NCBI RefSeq assembly: GCF_023515995.1
Contig: NZ_CP097320.1
Location: 3,162,001 to 3,226,000 of the forward strand
DNA: 64,000 bases
Source: Candidatus Mycobacterium methanotrophicum
GTDB lineage: Bacteria > Actinomycetota > Actinomycetes > Mycobacteriales > Mycobacteriaceae
Direction of reading: 5' to 3'
Below the pieces are notes generated by a model. The model did no database searches and had not been told where the DNA came from. It was given only the letters and a program-made list of their open reading frames with translations. Below are positions 36,318-47,320 of this stretch, piece by piece. The position numbers were made by a program, and so were the translations under genes. Numbering within the stretch: the stretch's first letter is position 1; each line of letters opens with the position of its first letter.

Positions 36318-36598
36318 ATCGGACATACCACCGGGAATGACCAATAATGGCCAACAAAATGCCCCTGCAAGACGTGCCGGTACCCCCGGCGCCTAGATAC
36401 TCTGGGAAGTGTTTCCGCCACTACCAGATCCGCTACTGCGGCTGCTTTGGCTGCTGCCTGAGCTCTTGCCACCTCTACTGGACGATCCCGGCGAATTCGA
36501 AATCGCTGCGGCCCGCGATTTGCTCATTCCCTTTTCCGCAGACCCTCGTATCTCGACTTTCGCGGTTATGCGGCGGCGGCCGGTAAGGCCAGGCCGCA
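36318..36598. other. Intergenic stretch, no gene recognised
   Basis: A minus-strand frame (36393-36530) would encode a Ser/Gly-rich tail (SGSSQSSRSSGSGSGG) of no known family. The base composition is patchy, with CTGCTGCC-like runs, and the right side borders the IS remnant. Probably scar sequence. Confidence 0.4.
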
Positions 36599-36724
36599 AG
36601 CATCGGCGGCGTCTCGAACATCGGGGCGAGTACATGTCACCCGCCGACGCTTTCCTCACGATCAGGACCTGATCACGACGACACGCCGATCAAGTCACAA
36701 TCACCCCAAAAATCACACCCGCCA
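36599..36724 (-). mobile_element. 126-bp remnant of the left end of the IS701-like element
   Basis: These bases, on the opposite strand, match positions about 52067-52192 of the IS701-like element: shared stretches include GCATCGGCGGCGTCTCGAAC, GGGCGAGTAC, GACACGCCGATCA, GTCACAATC and AAATCACACCCGCCAC. Several substitutions and small gaps separate the two. The outer 17-bp inverted repeat is missing, and so is the rest of the transposase, so this is the scar of an older insertion. It lies just upstream of ndh. Confidence 0.75.
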
Positions 36725-36802
36725 CGGGTCGGCGTCGATAACAGCAGGTCCGGCGGCTACCGTGTAGTAGAACGCCGTCGCCGTCGAGGAGCAATCCACA
36801 CC

Positions 36803-38188
36803 ATGAGCGCCCACCCCGAAGCCACCGCGCCCGACCATCGACACCGGGTCGTGGTCATTGGATCTGGATTCGGCGGACTTAACGCGGTCAAAAAGCTCAA
36901 GCGGGCCGACGTCGACATCAAGTTGATCGCCCGGACCACCCACCACCTGTTTCAGCCGATGCTGTATCAGGTAGCGACAGGCATTGTCGCCGAAGGTGCA
37001 ATCGCTCCCCCGACGCGCGTGATCCTGCGCGAACAGCGCAACGTCCAAGTCCTGCTGGGCGACGTCACCCATATCGACTTGGCCGGCAAGTTCGTCGTCT
37101 CGGAGTTGCTCGGCCACACCTATGAGACCCCGTATGACAGCCTGATCATCGCTGCCGGCGCCGGCCAGTCGTACTTCGGCAACGACCACTTCGCCGAGTT
37201 TGCCCCCGGTATGAAGTCCATCGACGACGCGCTGGAACTGCGTGGCCGCATCTTGAGCGCATTCGAACAAGCCGAACGATCCACCGATCCGGAGCGGCGG
37301 CGGAAACTGCTCACCTTCACCGTCGTCGGCGCCGGTCCTACCGGCGTCGAGATGGCCGCAGAAATCGCCGAGCTCGCCGACTTCACCTTGAAGGGCGCTT
37401 TCCGGCACATCGATTCGACCAAGGCGCGAGTAATCTTGCTGGACGCTGCCCCTGCGGTGCTGCCGCCGATGGGGGAAAAGCTGGGTAAGAAGGCGGCCGC
37501 ACGGCTGCAGAAGATGGGCGTCGAGATCCAGCTCCGAGCGATGGTCACCGACGTCGACCGCGACGGCATCACGGTCAAGGACTCCGACGGCACCATCCGG
37601 CGCGTCGAATCCGCCTGCAAAGTGTGGTCGGCCGGAGTCTCGGCCAGCCCATTGGGCCGCGACTTTGCCCGCCAGTCGTCGGTCGAACTCGACCGCGCGG
37701 GCCGCGTCAAGGTGCTTCCTGACCTCTCGCTGCCCGGCTACCCGAACGTCTTCGTCGTCGGTGACATGGCTGCCGTCGAGGGCGTCCCTGGAGTCGCGCA
37801 GGGCGCCATCCAGGGCGGCAAGTACGCCGCGACCATAATCAAAGCCGAACTGGCCGGCGCCGATCCAGCCGAGCGGGAGCCCTTCCAGTACTTCGACAAG
37901 GGCTCGATGGCCACAGTCTCGCGATTCTCCGCCGTCGCGAAGATCGGTTCGCTGGAATTCGGCGGGTTGATTGCCTGGTTCGCGTGGCTGCTGCTGCATT
38001 TGGTGTACCTGATCGGTTTCAAGAACAAGATCACCACCGTGTTGTCCTGGACGGTGACGTTCTTGAGTGGCCGACGTGGCCAGCTGACCATCACCGAACA
38101 GCAAGCGTTCGCCCGCACCCGACTTGAGCAGCTGGCGGTTCTGGCTGCCGAGGCGCATCAGGGCGAGGCGACGGCAGCGGCCAGCTAG
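36803..38188 (+). CDS. ndh: Type II NADH dehydrogenase Ndh
   Basis: A 461-residue single-subunit NADH:menaquinone oxidoreductase that does not pump protons. FAD motif RVVVIGSGFGGLNAVKKL is at the start, ATGIVAEGAIAPPTR contributes to the quinone pocket, and the NADH fingerprint FTVVGAGPTGVEMAAEIAEL is at about residue 175. The FAD-contacting VFVVGDMAA is at about 315. A C-terminal membrane-anchoring helix (AWLLLHLVYLIGFKNKI) follows. It corresponds to Rv1854c. The last four bases overlap the convergent thioesterase gene. It is the main NADH-oxidising entry to the respiratory chain in mycobacteria. Confidence 0.97.
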   Translation: MSAHPEATAPDHRHRVVVIGSGFGGLNAVKKLKRADVDIKLIARTTHHLFQPMLYQVATGIVAEGAIAPPTRVILREQRNVQVLLGDVTHIDLAGKFVVSELLGHTYETPYDSLIIAAGAGQSYFGNDHFAEFAPGMKSIDDALELRGRILSAFEQAERSTDPERRRKLLTFTVVGAGPTGVEMAAEIAELADFTLKGAFRHIDSTKARVILLDAAPAVLPPMGEKLGKKAAARLQKMGVEIQLRAMVTDVDRDGITVKDSDGTIRRVESACKVWSAGVSASPLGRDFARQSSVELDRAGRVKVLPDLSLPGYPNVFVVGDMAAVEGVPGVAQGAIQGGKYAATIIKAELAGADPAEREPFQYFDKGSMATVSRFSAVAKIGSLEFGGLIAWFAWLLLHLVYLIGFKNKITTVLSWTVTFLSGRRGQLTITEQQAFARTRLEQLAVLAAEAHQGEATAAAS

Positions 38189-38613
38189 TTAGCTGGCTCC
38201 GTATCCTCGAGGTTCTGCAGACGTACCTGCCCACGGGCCACCATCCGCTCGTCGACGTCGGTGATCGTGACCGACCACAGCTGCTGACGGCGGCCGCGAT
38301 GCACCGGCGTCGCGGTGCCGTACACCGTGCCGCTGCCGATCGCGCGCAGGAAGTCGGTGTTGTTGTTGACGCCGACGACTGAGCCGCCGCCGTTTGCGCT
38401 GATCCATGCCCAAGCGGCCACGCTGGCCATGCTCTCGACCATGGAGCAGTAGACACCCCCGTGCACAATGCCCATCGGCTGCAGCAGCTTGGGCTGCACC
38501 TCGAGCCGGGCCTGTGCGCCATCCGGAGTGAGCTCGGTGAAGACTAGCCCCAGCTCATTGTCGAATGGCGCCTCAAAACCCGCCGGGATCGGTGAATTTG
38601 GCGGAGGCTGCAT
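38185..38613 (-). CDS. PaaI-type hot-dog thioesterase (Rv1847-like)
   Basis: A 142-residue hot-dog protein. The active-site segment MGIVHGGVYCSMVESMAS has the family's HGG and the catalytic acidic residue, and SVVGVNNNTDFLRA forms the central strand. It matches Rv1847 in size and sequence style. In H37Rv the urease operon lies between Rv1847 and ndh; here the two genes touch end to end. It probably hydrolyses an acyl-CoA. Confidence 0.9.
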   Translation of the reverse strand: MQPPPNSPIPAGFEAPFDNELGLVFTELTPDGAQARLEVQPKLLQPMGIVHGGVYCSMVESMASVAAWAWISANGGGSVVGVNNNTDFLRAIGSGTVYGTATPVHRGRRQQLWSVTITDVDERMVARGQVRLQNLEDTEPAN

Positions 38614-39356
38614 AGCGTCTGTGTCTACACGGCCCGGTTGTCGCCGGCCTGTCCGGGCTACCGGACAGGCCGCGGGACATGCTCGCGACCGCTACTGTGA
38701 GACCGGCCAACGCAAACCTTTGCAATGGCGAAACACGGGCGGGGAGGGCATGGCAACGGCGACGACCGAGCCTGTCCGGCCGCCGCCGGGTCCGCGGGTC
38801 GTGACCGGCGCCCTCAGGCAGTACGTCAAGCCCATCGGGAGTTATTCGTGGTTCAGCGGATGGTCTCAAAACGGGAGATCAGCGCCGAGATGCTGCGCGG
38901 GCTGGATAACAATTCGCCGCGTTACCTGGATCTAGTCGGCCGCCATGCGCCCGTGTTCCTGCAGTCCTTCGGCCGGCTTTTCGCCGGTGCGCCGGGCACG
39001 TTGATGTATCGCGAACTGCAACGCGGACGGCTTTCTTACCGGATGTACCACTTCATCAAAGACTGAGCCGACGCGGTGCGAGTCCGCAACACCGTGGGGC
39101 TGCGCACCGGAAGGCCGAAGCCCCACAGCGTCGCAAAGACAATCGGGATTGCCCGGGGCCACCCCCGTCGATGACGCCCTTGGAGTCGACGTGCACCCGC
39201 AGGTTCTCCAGGCCGGTGTCGGCATGCCCGCGCCTCCAACGCCGCCAGCGCGACCACCCGAATACCGTCAAGGCCATCACATGAGCGGACAGATCGGTAC
39301 GACCGCCGGTAGTAAGCCGGAGTACGATTGCGTCATGGCACAGGAGATGAACGAAT
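38614..39356 (+). other. Degraded region with one unidentified protein fragment
   Basis: No intact gene. On the plus strand a start at 38750 reads MATATTEPVRPPPGPRVV and GALRQYVKPIGSYSWF, then the protein-like reading moves to another frame (VVQRMVSKREISAEMLRGLD, LVGRHAPVFLQSFGRLF, then LSYRMYHFIKD and a stop at 39066). The pieces look like the two ends of one gene with its middle deleted. I do not recognise the family. Between 39067 and 39356 I see only the blaI promoter, with an inverted GTAC pair at 39297-39300 and 39322-39325. Confidence 0.45.
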
Positions 39357-39773
39357 ATGGCTAAGCTGACGCGTCTGGGAGATCTCGAACGCGCGGTGAT
39401 GGACCACCTTTGGTCCGCTCTCGAACCTCAAACAGTGCGGCAAGTGCACGAGGCGCTGTCGATACGACGCGACCTGGCGTACACGACGGTGATGACCGTG
39501 CTGCAACGATTGGCCAAGAAAAACCTGGTCTCCCAAATCCGCGACGACCGCGCATACCGCTATGTCCCGGTGCACGGCCGCGACGAGTTGGTCGCCGGCC
39601 TCATGGTCGACGCGCTGGATCAGGCCGTCGACTCCGGGAGCCGACAAGCGGCCCTGGTGCACTTCGTCGAACGGGTCGGCGCCGACGAAGCCGAGGCGCT
39701 TCGGCGGGCACTCGATGAACTCGAGTCCGGCCACCGCGACGCGCCGTCTGTTGGCGCGCGACCCGAGGGCTAA
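39357..39773 (+). CDS. blaI: BlaI-family transcriptional repressor (Rv1846c-like)
   Basis: A 138-residue winged-helix repressor. Recognition elements are LGDLERAVMDHLW, VRQVHEALSIRRDLAYTTVM and LQRLAKKNLVSQIRDDRAYR; the C-terminal dimerisation helix follows. In M. tuberculosis BlaI (Rv1846c) represses blaC, itself and other genes, and is released when cell-wall antibiotics are sensed. The M56 peptidase follows after 14 bases in the same orientation and is the presumed inactivator, as in the classic BlaI/BlaR1 pair. Confidence 0.93.
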   Translation: MAKLTRLGDLERAVMDHLWSALEPQTVRQVHEALSIRRDLAYTTVMTVLQRLAKKNLVSQIRDDRAYRYVPVHGRDELVAGLMVDALDQAVDSGSRQAALVHFVERVGADEAEALRRALDELESGHRDAPSVGARPEG

Positions 39774-39787
39774 GGGAGACTGGCAGC

Positions 39788-40744
39788 GTGTCCGGGCTAG
39801 CCTTCACAGTCCTCGCGGTGATGCTGGTCAGCCCAATACCAGCCCTGCTATCGCGGGCAAAATGGCCGCTGCGCGCCCCGCGCGCCGCGATGGTGCTCTG
39901 GCAGGCCGTCGCGGTGGCCGGCGTGCTTTCAGCGTTCAGCGCCGGGCTCGCGATCGCCAGCCGGCTGTTTCTTCCCGGAGCCGACGGGCGGCCAACCGCC
40001 ACCCCGGTCGCCGCCATCGGCCGGCTCGGTTGGCCGCTGTGGACTTTGGATGTCGCGGTGTTCGCGCTCACGCTGCTGATCGGTGCCCGGCTGACGACGG
40101 CGGTGGTCCGGGTGGCCATCACCACGCGTCGCCGCCGCGCCCGTCACCGTATGCTCGTCGATCTGGTCGGCGTAGCACCCGAGGCCGTCGTCGCGAAGGG
40201 CTGCGCCGACGAGCGCGATCTGCGCGTCCTGGAAGTGGCGCAGCCGCTGGCCTACTGTTTGCCCGGCGTGCGCAGCCGGGTGGTGGTCAGCGAGGGCACG
40301 CTGGACTCGCTCAGCGAGGCCGAGGTCGCCGCGATACTCAGCCATGAGCGGGCCCATCTGCGCGCCCGTCACGATCTCGTCCTTGAGGCGTTCACCGCTG
40401 CGCACGCTGCATTTCCCCGATTTGTCCGCAGCGCCAACGCTTTGGACGCGGTCCAGCTGCTGGTCGAGCTGCTGGCCGACGACGCCGCGGTGCGGGTAGC
40501 CGGCCGCGCTCCCCTGGCCCGTGCGCTGGTGACGTGCGCCTCGGGCCGGACACCGGTGGGCGCATTGGCCGCCGGCAGTGCCCACACGCTGCTGCGGGTG
40601 CGCCGGCTTGCCGGGGGGAGCGGCAACAGCTTGATGTGCTCGACGACCGCCTACCTCGCCGCGGCGGCGGTGCTGGCGGTGCCCACCGTTGCGCTGGCCA
40701 TTCCGTGGCTGACTGAACTGCAGCGGCTATTCCTCGCGGCCTAA
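39788..40744 (+). CDS. BlaR1-like M56 membrane metallopeptidase (Rv1845c-like)
   Basis: A 318-residue membrane protein with transmembrane segments near residues 1-20, 36-60 and 82-105 and a hydrophobic segment near the C-terminus. The zinc motif H-E-x2-H is in AAILSHERAHLRARHDLVLE, followed by a downstream helix with the third ligand candidate. Unlike BlaR1 it has no penicillin-binding sensor domain, as is true of Rv1845c. It is expected to cleave BlaI or relay its inactivation. The start is a GTG 14 bases after blaI. Confidence 0.9.
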   Translation: MSGLAFTVLAVMLVSPIPALLSRAKWPLRAPRAAMVLWQAVAVAGVLSAFSAGLAIASRLFLPGADGRPTATPVAAIGRLGWPLWTLDVAVFALTLLIGARLTTAVVRVAITTRRRRARHRMLVDLVGVAPEAVVAKGCADERDLRVLEVAQPLAYCLPGVRSRVVVSEGTLDSLSEAEVAAILSHERAHLRARHDLVLEAFTAAHAAFPRFVRSANALDAVQLLVELLADDAAVRVAGRAPLARALVTCASGRTPVGALAAGSAHTLLRVRRLAGGSGNSLMCSTTAYLAAAAVLAVPTVALAIPWLTELQRLFLAA

Positions 40745-40834
40745 CCTCCTGCGGCTGGGTGGCCGAATCGCGCTGTGCCACAGTGTGCGGTGCAGGCTTT
40801 TACGAGAACGTCACGACCCGAAAGAGGCGAATAC

Positions 40835-42310
40835 ATGAGCTCCGAATCGAACGCTGCTGCCGGCACCGCGCAGATCGGAGTCACCGGGCTGGCGGTGATG
40901 GGGTCGAACATCGCCAGGAACTTCGCTCACCACGGTTACACCGTGGCCGTGCATAACCGCTCGGTGGCCAAAACCGATGCGTTGCTGAAAGAGCATGGCG
41001 GCGAAGGCAAATTCGTGCGGGCGGAGACCATCGAAGAGTTCCTCGCCGCGCTGGAGAAGCCGCGCCGGGTGCTGATCATGGTCAAGGCCGGCGGCCCCAC
41101 CGACGCTGTCATCGACCAGCTTGCTGACGCCATGGAACAAGGCGACATCGTCATCGACGGCGGCAACGCGCTCTACACCGACACGATCCGACGCGAGAAG
41201 GCCATGCGTGAGCGCGGCCTGCACTTCGTCGGCGCCGGCATCTCCGGCGGCGAGGAGGGGGCGCTGAACGGTCCGTCGATCATGCCCGGCGGCCCCGCCG
41301 AGTCGTACAAGTCGCTGGGTCCGTTGCTGGAGGAGATTTCGGCGCACGTCGACGGTGTACCGTGCTGCACGCACATCGGGCCCGACGGCGCCGGTCATTT
41401 CGTCAAGATGGTTCACAACGGCATCGAGTACTCCGACATGCAGTTGATCGGCGAGGCCTACCAGCTGCTGCGCGACGGGCTCGGCAAGACCGCCGACGAG
41501 ATCGCCGACGTGTTCGACGAGTGGAACTCTGGCGACCTGGACAGCTTCTTAGTCGAGATCACCGCGCAGGTGCTGCGCCAGAAAGAGGCCAAGACCGGCA
41601 AGCCGCTGGTGGACGTGATCCTCGACGAGGCCGAGCAGAAGGGCACCGGTCGATGGACGGTCAAGTCGGCGCTGGATCTCGGTGTGCCGGTCACCGGTAT
41701 CGCCGAAGCGGTCTTCGCTCGGGCGCTGTCGGGGTCGGTGACTCAACGCACGGCCACCACCGGCCTGGCGTCGGGCCAGCTTGGCGAAAAACCCAGGGAC
41801 GCAAAGCAATTCGTCAACGATGTTCGTCAGGCCCTGTACGCGTCGAAGATCATCGCCTACGCCCAGGGATTCAACCAGATCCAGGCCGGCAGCGCCGAGT
41901 ACAACTGGGGAATCACGCCCGGCGACCTGGCCACCATCTGGCGCGGTGGCTGCATCATCCGGGCGAAGTTCCTCAACCGGATCAAGGAGGCGTTCGATGA
42001 GGACCCCGATCTGGCGACGCTGATCGTCGCGCCGTATTTCCGCAGCGCTATCGAATCGGCCATCGACGGCTGGCGTCGCGTCGTGGTGGCCGCCACCCAG
42101 CTGGGCATCCCGATCCCGGGTTTCTCCTCGGCGCTGTCGTACTACGACGCGCTGCGCACCGAGCGGCTGCCCGCCGCGCTGACCCAGGGCCTGCGGGACT
42201 TCTTCGGCGCGCACACCTACGGACGCATCGACGAGGACCCCAGCAAGAAGTTCCACACGTTGTGGAGCGGCGATCGCACCGAAGTGCCGGCCTCTAGCAG
42301 CTCCCGATAA
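40835..42310 (+). CDS. gnd1: 6-phosphogluconate dehydrogenase Gnd1
   Basis: A 491-residue NADP-linked enzyme of the oxidative pentose phosphate pathway, converting 6-phosphogluconate to ribulose-5-phosphate and CO2. NADP fingerprint GVTGLAVMGSNIARNFAHHG, substrate motifs VGAGISGGEEGALNGPSIMP and HFVKMVHNGIEYSDMQLIGE, and the C-terminal YDALRTERLPAAL with ARDFFGAHTYGR-like end (RDFFGAHTYGRID) are all present. The ATG at 40835 is used because it follows AAAGAGG and fits the family start; the frame is open upstream. It corresponds to Rv1844c and is followed by guaB1 after 18 bases. Confidence 0.96.
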   Translation: MSSESNAAAGTAQIGVTGLAVMGSNIARNFAHHGYTVAVHNRSVAKTDALLKEHGGEGKFVRAETIEEFLAALEKPRRVLIMVKAGGPTDAVIDQLADAMEQGDIVIDGGNALYTDTIRREKAMRERGLHFVGAGISGGEEGALNGPSIMPGGPAESYKSLGPLLEEISAHVDGVPCCTHIGPDGAGHFVKMVHNGIEYSDMQLIGEAYQLLRDGLGKTADEIADVFDEWNSGDLDSFLVEITAQVLRQKEAKTGKPLVDVILDEAEQKGTGRWTVKSALDLGVPVTGIAEAVFARALSGSVTQRTATTGLASGQLGEKPRDAKQFVNDVRQALYASKIIAYAQGFNQIQAGSAEYNWGITPGDLATIWRGGCIIRAKFLNRIKEAFDEDPDLATLIVAPYFRSAIESAIDGWRRVVVAATQLGIPIPGFSSALSYYDALRTERLPAALTQGLRDFFGAHTYGRIDEDPSKKFHTLWSGDRTEVPASSSSR

Positions 42311-43765
<1,455 letters not shown>

Positions 43766-43970
43766 TCCCGGCCAGCCGGGGGGCGTGTCGTCGCGGCGAA
43801 GCGGCTAGCGCGGGTTACGGCTTCGTTACCATAGAAGCTCCACTTAGTCATTGGATAACTTGAGGGAAAGGTCTCTCCGTGCCGCAGGCACCCGGCGCGG
43901 CCGTCGGCCTCCGGGCCGAGCGGTCACCGCGGCGCGTACGGGCTGATTGCTCGCAACCCCGGCGGCGGCG

Positions 43971-45338
43971 ATGAACCCCGCCGTCACCTCGCTCAGCCTG
44001 CTGGCCATCGTGCTGCTCATCACGGGCAACGCGCTGTTTACGGCCGCGGAGTTCTCGTTGACCACCCTCGAGCGCAGCACAGTGGAGGCCAACGCGCGCG
44101 ATGGTGGCCGTCGTGACCGCTTCGTGCGCCGGGCCCACCACACCCTTTCTTTCCAGCTGTCCGGAGCGCAGTTGGGCATCTCGATAACCACACTGGTCAC
44201 CGGATATCTCACCGAGCCGTTGGTGGCGAAGCTGCCGCATCCCGCCATGGATGCGCTCGGGGTGCCTGACCGGGTGGCCGAAGCCGTCATCGCATTCGCG
44301 GCCCTTCTGGTGGTCACGTCGGTGTCCATGGTCTTCGGTGAGCTGGTGCCCAAGAATCTGGCGGTCGCGCGGCCATTGCCGACCGCCCGCGCCGTCGCGG
44401 GTCCGCAGCTGCTGTTCTCGTTTGTGATGACCTTCGCGATCCGACTGACAAATGGTGCGGCGAACCGGCTCCTGCGCAAGCTGGGAATCGAGCCCGCGCA
44501 GGAACTGCGGTCGGCCCGGTCGCCGCAGGAGCTGGTTTCCCTGGTCCGCGCGTCGGCTCGCAGCGGAGCTCTGGATCCGACCACCGCGGCGTTACTACAT
44601 CGGTCACTGCAGTTCGGCACGCTGACAGCCGAGGAGCTGATGACGCCGCGCTCGAAAATTGTTGCGCTGCAAAAGGACAACACTGTCGCAGACCTCGTCG
44701 CCACAGCCGCCAAGAGTGGCTTTTCCCGGTTCCCGATCGTCGACGGCGACCTTGACGAGACCGTCGGGATGGTGCATGTCAAACAGGTCTTCGAAGTTCC
44801 AGCCGCCGAGCGCCAGCACACCTTGCTGACCGCCATCGCGCAGCCGGTCGCGGTGGTGCCCTCCACGTTGGACGGCGATGCGCTGATGGGAGAGATCTGG
44901 GCCAACCGCTTGCAGACCGCGATGGTTGTCGACGAGTACGGCGGTGTGGCGGGCATGGTGACCGTCGAAGATCTGATCGAGGAGATCGTCGGCGACGTCC
45001 GCGACGAACACGACGACGCCACACCGGACGTGGTGGCGTCCGGCAATGGTTGGCGGGTGTCAGGGCTGCTGCGCGTCGACGAGGTGGCGGCCGCGACCGG
45101 ATATCACGCACCGGAGGGTGAATACGAGACGATCGGCGGGCTGGTACTTCAGCAGCTCGGCCGCATTCCGGTCAGCGGGGACACGGTGCAGTTGAGCGGA
45201 CACGAACCCGGCGGGATACCGGACGGCTCGGTGTGCTGGCAGGCCAGAGTGATCCGGATGGACGGTCGGCGCATCGACCTGCTGGAGCTGACCCGGCTGG
45301 CGGGTCGCCGCGGTTCCGGCGTGGGAGGCGGTCGCTGA
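43971..45338 (+). CDS. CNNM/DUF21-CBS-CorC_HlyC membrane protein (Rv1842c-like)
   Basis: A 455-residue protein. The N-terminal DUF21 domain (four hydrophobic segments, about residues 1-190, with [20 protein letters not shown]) is followed by two CBS domains ([20 protein letters not shown] and [18 protein letters not shown], ending in [13 protein letters not shown]) and a C-terminal CorC_HlyC domain ([16 protein letters not shown]). The ATG at 43971 gives exactly the length of Rv1842c. Its stop overlaps the next start by one base. CNNM proteins are linked to Mg2+ transport, so cation export is likely. Confidence 0.92.
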   Translation: MNPAVTSLSLLAIVLLITGNALFTAAEFSLTTLERSTVEANARDGGRRDRFVRRAHHTLSFQLSGAQLGISITTLVTGYLTEPLVAKLPHPAMDALGVPDRVAEAVIAFAALLVVTSVSMVFGELVPKNLAVARPLPTARAVAGPQLLFSFVMTFAIRLTNGAANRLLRKLGIEPAQELRSARSPQELVSLVRASARSGALDPTTAALLHRSLQFGTLTAEELMTPRSKIVALQKDNTVADLVATAAKSGFSRFPIVDGDLDETVGMVHVKQVFEVPAAERQHTLLTAIAQPVAVVPSTLDGDALMGEIWANRLQTAMVVDEYGGVAGMVTVEDLIEEIVGDVRDEHDDATPDVVASGNGWRVSGLLRVDEVAAATGYHAPEGEYETIGGLVLQQLGRIPVSGDTVQLSGHEPGGIPDGSVCWQARVIRMDGRRIDLLELTRLAGRRGSGVGGGR

Positions 45339-46387
45339 TGGGCGACTTGCTGGGAGTGCTGGCGACCATTGTGCTGCTGGCCGCCAATGCATTTTTCGTT
45401 GGTGCGGAATTCTCGCTGATCTCAGCGCGCCGAGATCGGCTCCAAGCATTGGCGGAGCAGGGCCGATCAAGCGCGGTCACCGCGATCAGGGCCGGCGAAC
45501 AGTTGCCGCTGATGTTCGCCGGCGCCCAGCTGGGGATCACGGTGTCGTCGATCGTGCTCGGCCGACTCGGTGAGCCCGCGGTGGCTGACCTGTTGCGGCG
45601 GCCATTCGAGGCGGTCGGCGTCTCGCCCCTGCTGCACACCGCGTCGTTCGTCGTTGCGCTGGCGATTGTGGTGACGCTGCATGTCCTGCTCGGGGAGATG
45701 GTTCCCAAGAACATCGCGATCGCCGGCCCGGAGAAGGCGGCGATGCTGCTGATCCCGGCCTACCTTGCGTATGTGCGTACCGTCCGGCCGATCATCACGT
45801 TCTATAACCGCTGCACCAGCGTCATACTGCGGGCGCTGGGAGTGCAACCCCGAGACGAGCTCGACGTCACCGTCTCCACCGCCGAGCTCGGCGAGATGAT
45901 CGCCGAATCGGTGTCGGAAGGTCTGCTGGATCCCGAGGAACACACCCGGCTCACCCGGGCGCTGCAGATTCGCAACCGGCGGGTCGCCGACGTCGCGGTC
46001 CCGGTTTCCCAGATTCGCGCGGTGTCGGTGGCGGCGCAGGGTTCCGGACCGACCGTCAAAGCGGTGGAAAACGCGTTGGCCGCGACCGGCTACTCCCGGT
46101 TCCCGGTGGTCGACGTCGACCGCAAGTTCATCGGCTACCTGCACATCAAGGATGTGCTGTCACTGGGTGACGATCGCCACGCCGTGGTCGATCTGGTGCG
46201 GGTCCGACCACTGCCGCGAATTGGCGGGTCGCTGTCGGTTCCCGAGGCATTGTCCAGGATGCGGCGCAGCAAGAGTCATCTAGCGCTGGTCAGCGCGCAG
46301 GACGGGGCCGTGGCAGGGATGGTCGCACTGGAAGACTTGGTCCGCGACTTGGTCGGTGCGGTGCGGGACGGCATGCAGCGTGTCTGA
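45338..46387 (+). CDS. CNNM/DUF21-CBS membrane protein (Rv1841c-like)
   Basis: A 349-residue paralog of the preceding protein. It has the DUF21 membrane domain (LAANAFFVGAEFSLISARRD, FAGAQLGITVSSIVLGRLGE, VLLGEMVPKNIAIAGPEKAA) and two CBS domains (ADVAVPVSQIRAVSV, MVALEDLVRDLVG) but lacks the CorC_HlyC tail. Its ATG is inside the TGATG join with the first gene, so the two are translated together and may form a heteromer. It corresponds to Rv1841c. The next gene overlaps its end by 8 bases. Confidence 0.92.
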   Translation: MGDLLGVLATIVLLAANAFFVGAEFSLISARRDRLQALAEQGRSSAVTAIRAGEQLPLMFAGAQLGITVSSIVLGRLGEPAVADLLRRPFEAVGVSPLLHTASFVVALAIVVTLHVLLGEMVPKNIAIAGPEKAAMLLIPAYLAYVRTVRPIITFYNRCTSVILRALGVQPRDELDVTVSTAELGEMIAESVSEGLLDPEEHTRLTRALQIRNRRVADVAVPVSQIRAVSVAAQGSGPTVKAVENALAATGYSRFPVVDVDRKFIGYLHIKDVLSLGDDRHAVVDLVRVRPLPRIGGSLSVPEALSRMRRSKSHLALVSAQDGAVAGMVALEDLVRDLVGAVRDGMQRV

Positions 46388-47300
46388 GCTTGACCAGGAG
46401 CTGTGGACGGCGCGCGCCGACGCGTATGCCCGACGCGTCGACGCCTTCGTTGCCCCACACGTCGAGCGGGCCCGGGCCGGCGAGGCGCATCCGGTGTGGG
46501 ACTTTCTGTTCAGCTACTACAGCCTGCGGCCAGGGCAGCTGCGCTGCTGGCACCCGGGTTACGGGGTGCTACTCGTCGGCAGCCAAGCGATCCGGCGCTA
46601 CCGTGGGCGCCGTGGTTACACCGTCGACGGTGACGGTGTCACAGTCAGCCTGAGCTACCTGCGCGACCGGTTGGACACCATTTCGTTCGTGGCGCGCCTG
46701 CTACGGGCGACCGCGCGGCGCCCGGCTCGGCTGAACTGCTTCGGGCTGCACGAGTGGGCGATGGTGTACCATGACGGTGCCGTCCGCCACGAGCGTGTCC
46801 CATTGCGGTTGGGCGCCGCGGGCACCGACGCCGTTGTCGAGGGTGAGCTCGCCGGGCCGCTGCGATGCAGCCACTACGACGCGTTCCGGTTCTTCAGTTC
46901 TGACGCGGTGCCTCGAAACGCGGGTGTGCCCAGCCGTGCCACCCAGCAGGACTGGGAACAGCCTGGTTGTTTGCACGCCAACATGGACTTGTACAAGTGG
47001 TGTTATAAAGTGAGCCCGCTGATCGACTCCGAGCTGCTGATGGACTGCCTGGAACTGGCCACAGCCGCACGCGAAATCGACATGCGGGCAAGCCCGTACG
47101 ACCTGCGTGGCTACGGGTGTGCACCGATTGCCGTCGAGCACGCCGCCGGCCGCGCCGAGTATGTGCGTTGCCAGCAGGCCATCGCTGCACGGGCTGCGCC
47201 GCTACGGGCAGCCCTGCTGGACCGGTGTGACCTGCTGCTGCAGGTCGCCCAGGTACCGGAATTCGGCGTACTGGCCGGTAGGCTGGGCAGAACTTCATGA
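46380..47300 (+). CDS. Hypothetical protein, annotated in relatives as 3-methyladenine DNA glycosylase
   Basis: A 306-residue soluble protein starting at a GTG that overlaps the preceding stop. Distinct segments are [38 protein letters not shown] ([19 protein letters not shown]), [28 protein letters not shown] and [15 protein letters not shown], rich in aromatic and Cys residues. Database entries for such mycobacterial proteins often carry the name 3-methyladenine DNA glycosylase, but I cannot see a helix-hairpin-helix or known glycosylase motif to confirm it. In H37Rv this interval holds PE_PGRS34 and a vapBC pair. It may be in one transcript with the CNNM genes and glcB. Confidence 0.6.
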   Translation: MSELDQELWTARADAYARRVDAFVAPHVERARAGEAHPVWDFLFSYYSLRPGQLRCWHPGYGVLLVGSQAIRRYRGRRGYTVDGDGVTVSLSYLRDRLDTISFVARLLRATARRPARLNCFGLHEWAMVYHDGAVRHERVPLRLGAAGTDAVVEGELAGPLRCSHYDAFRFFSSDAVPRNAGVPSRATQQDWEQPGCLHANMDLYKWCYKVSPLIDSELLMDCLELATAAREIDMRASPYDLRGYGCAPIAVEHAAGRAEYVRCQQAIAARAAPLRAALLDRCDLLLQVAQVPEFGVLAGRLGRTS

Positions 47301-47320
47301 GGCTGAAGCGGAGGAGAAAG

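Noticed and set aside
36713..38158. A 481-residue minus-strand frame under ndh
   Set aside because: ndh on the plus strand has all FAD and NADH motifs; the antisense frame has none.
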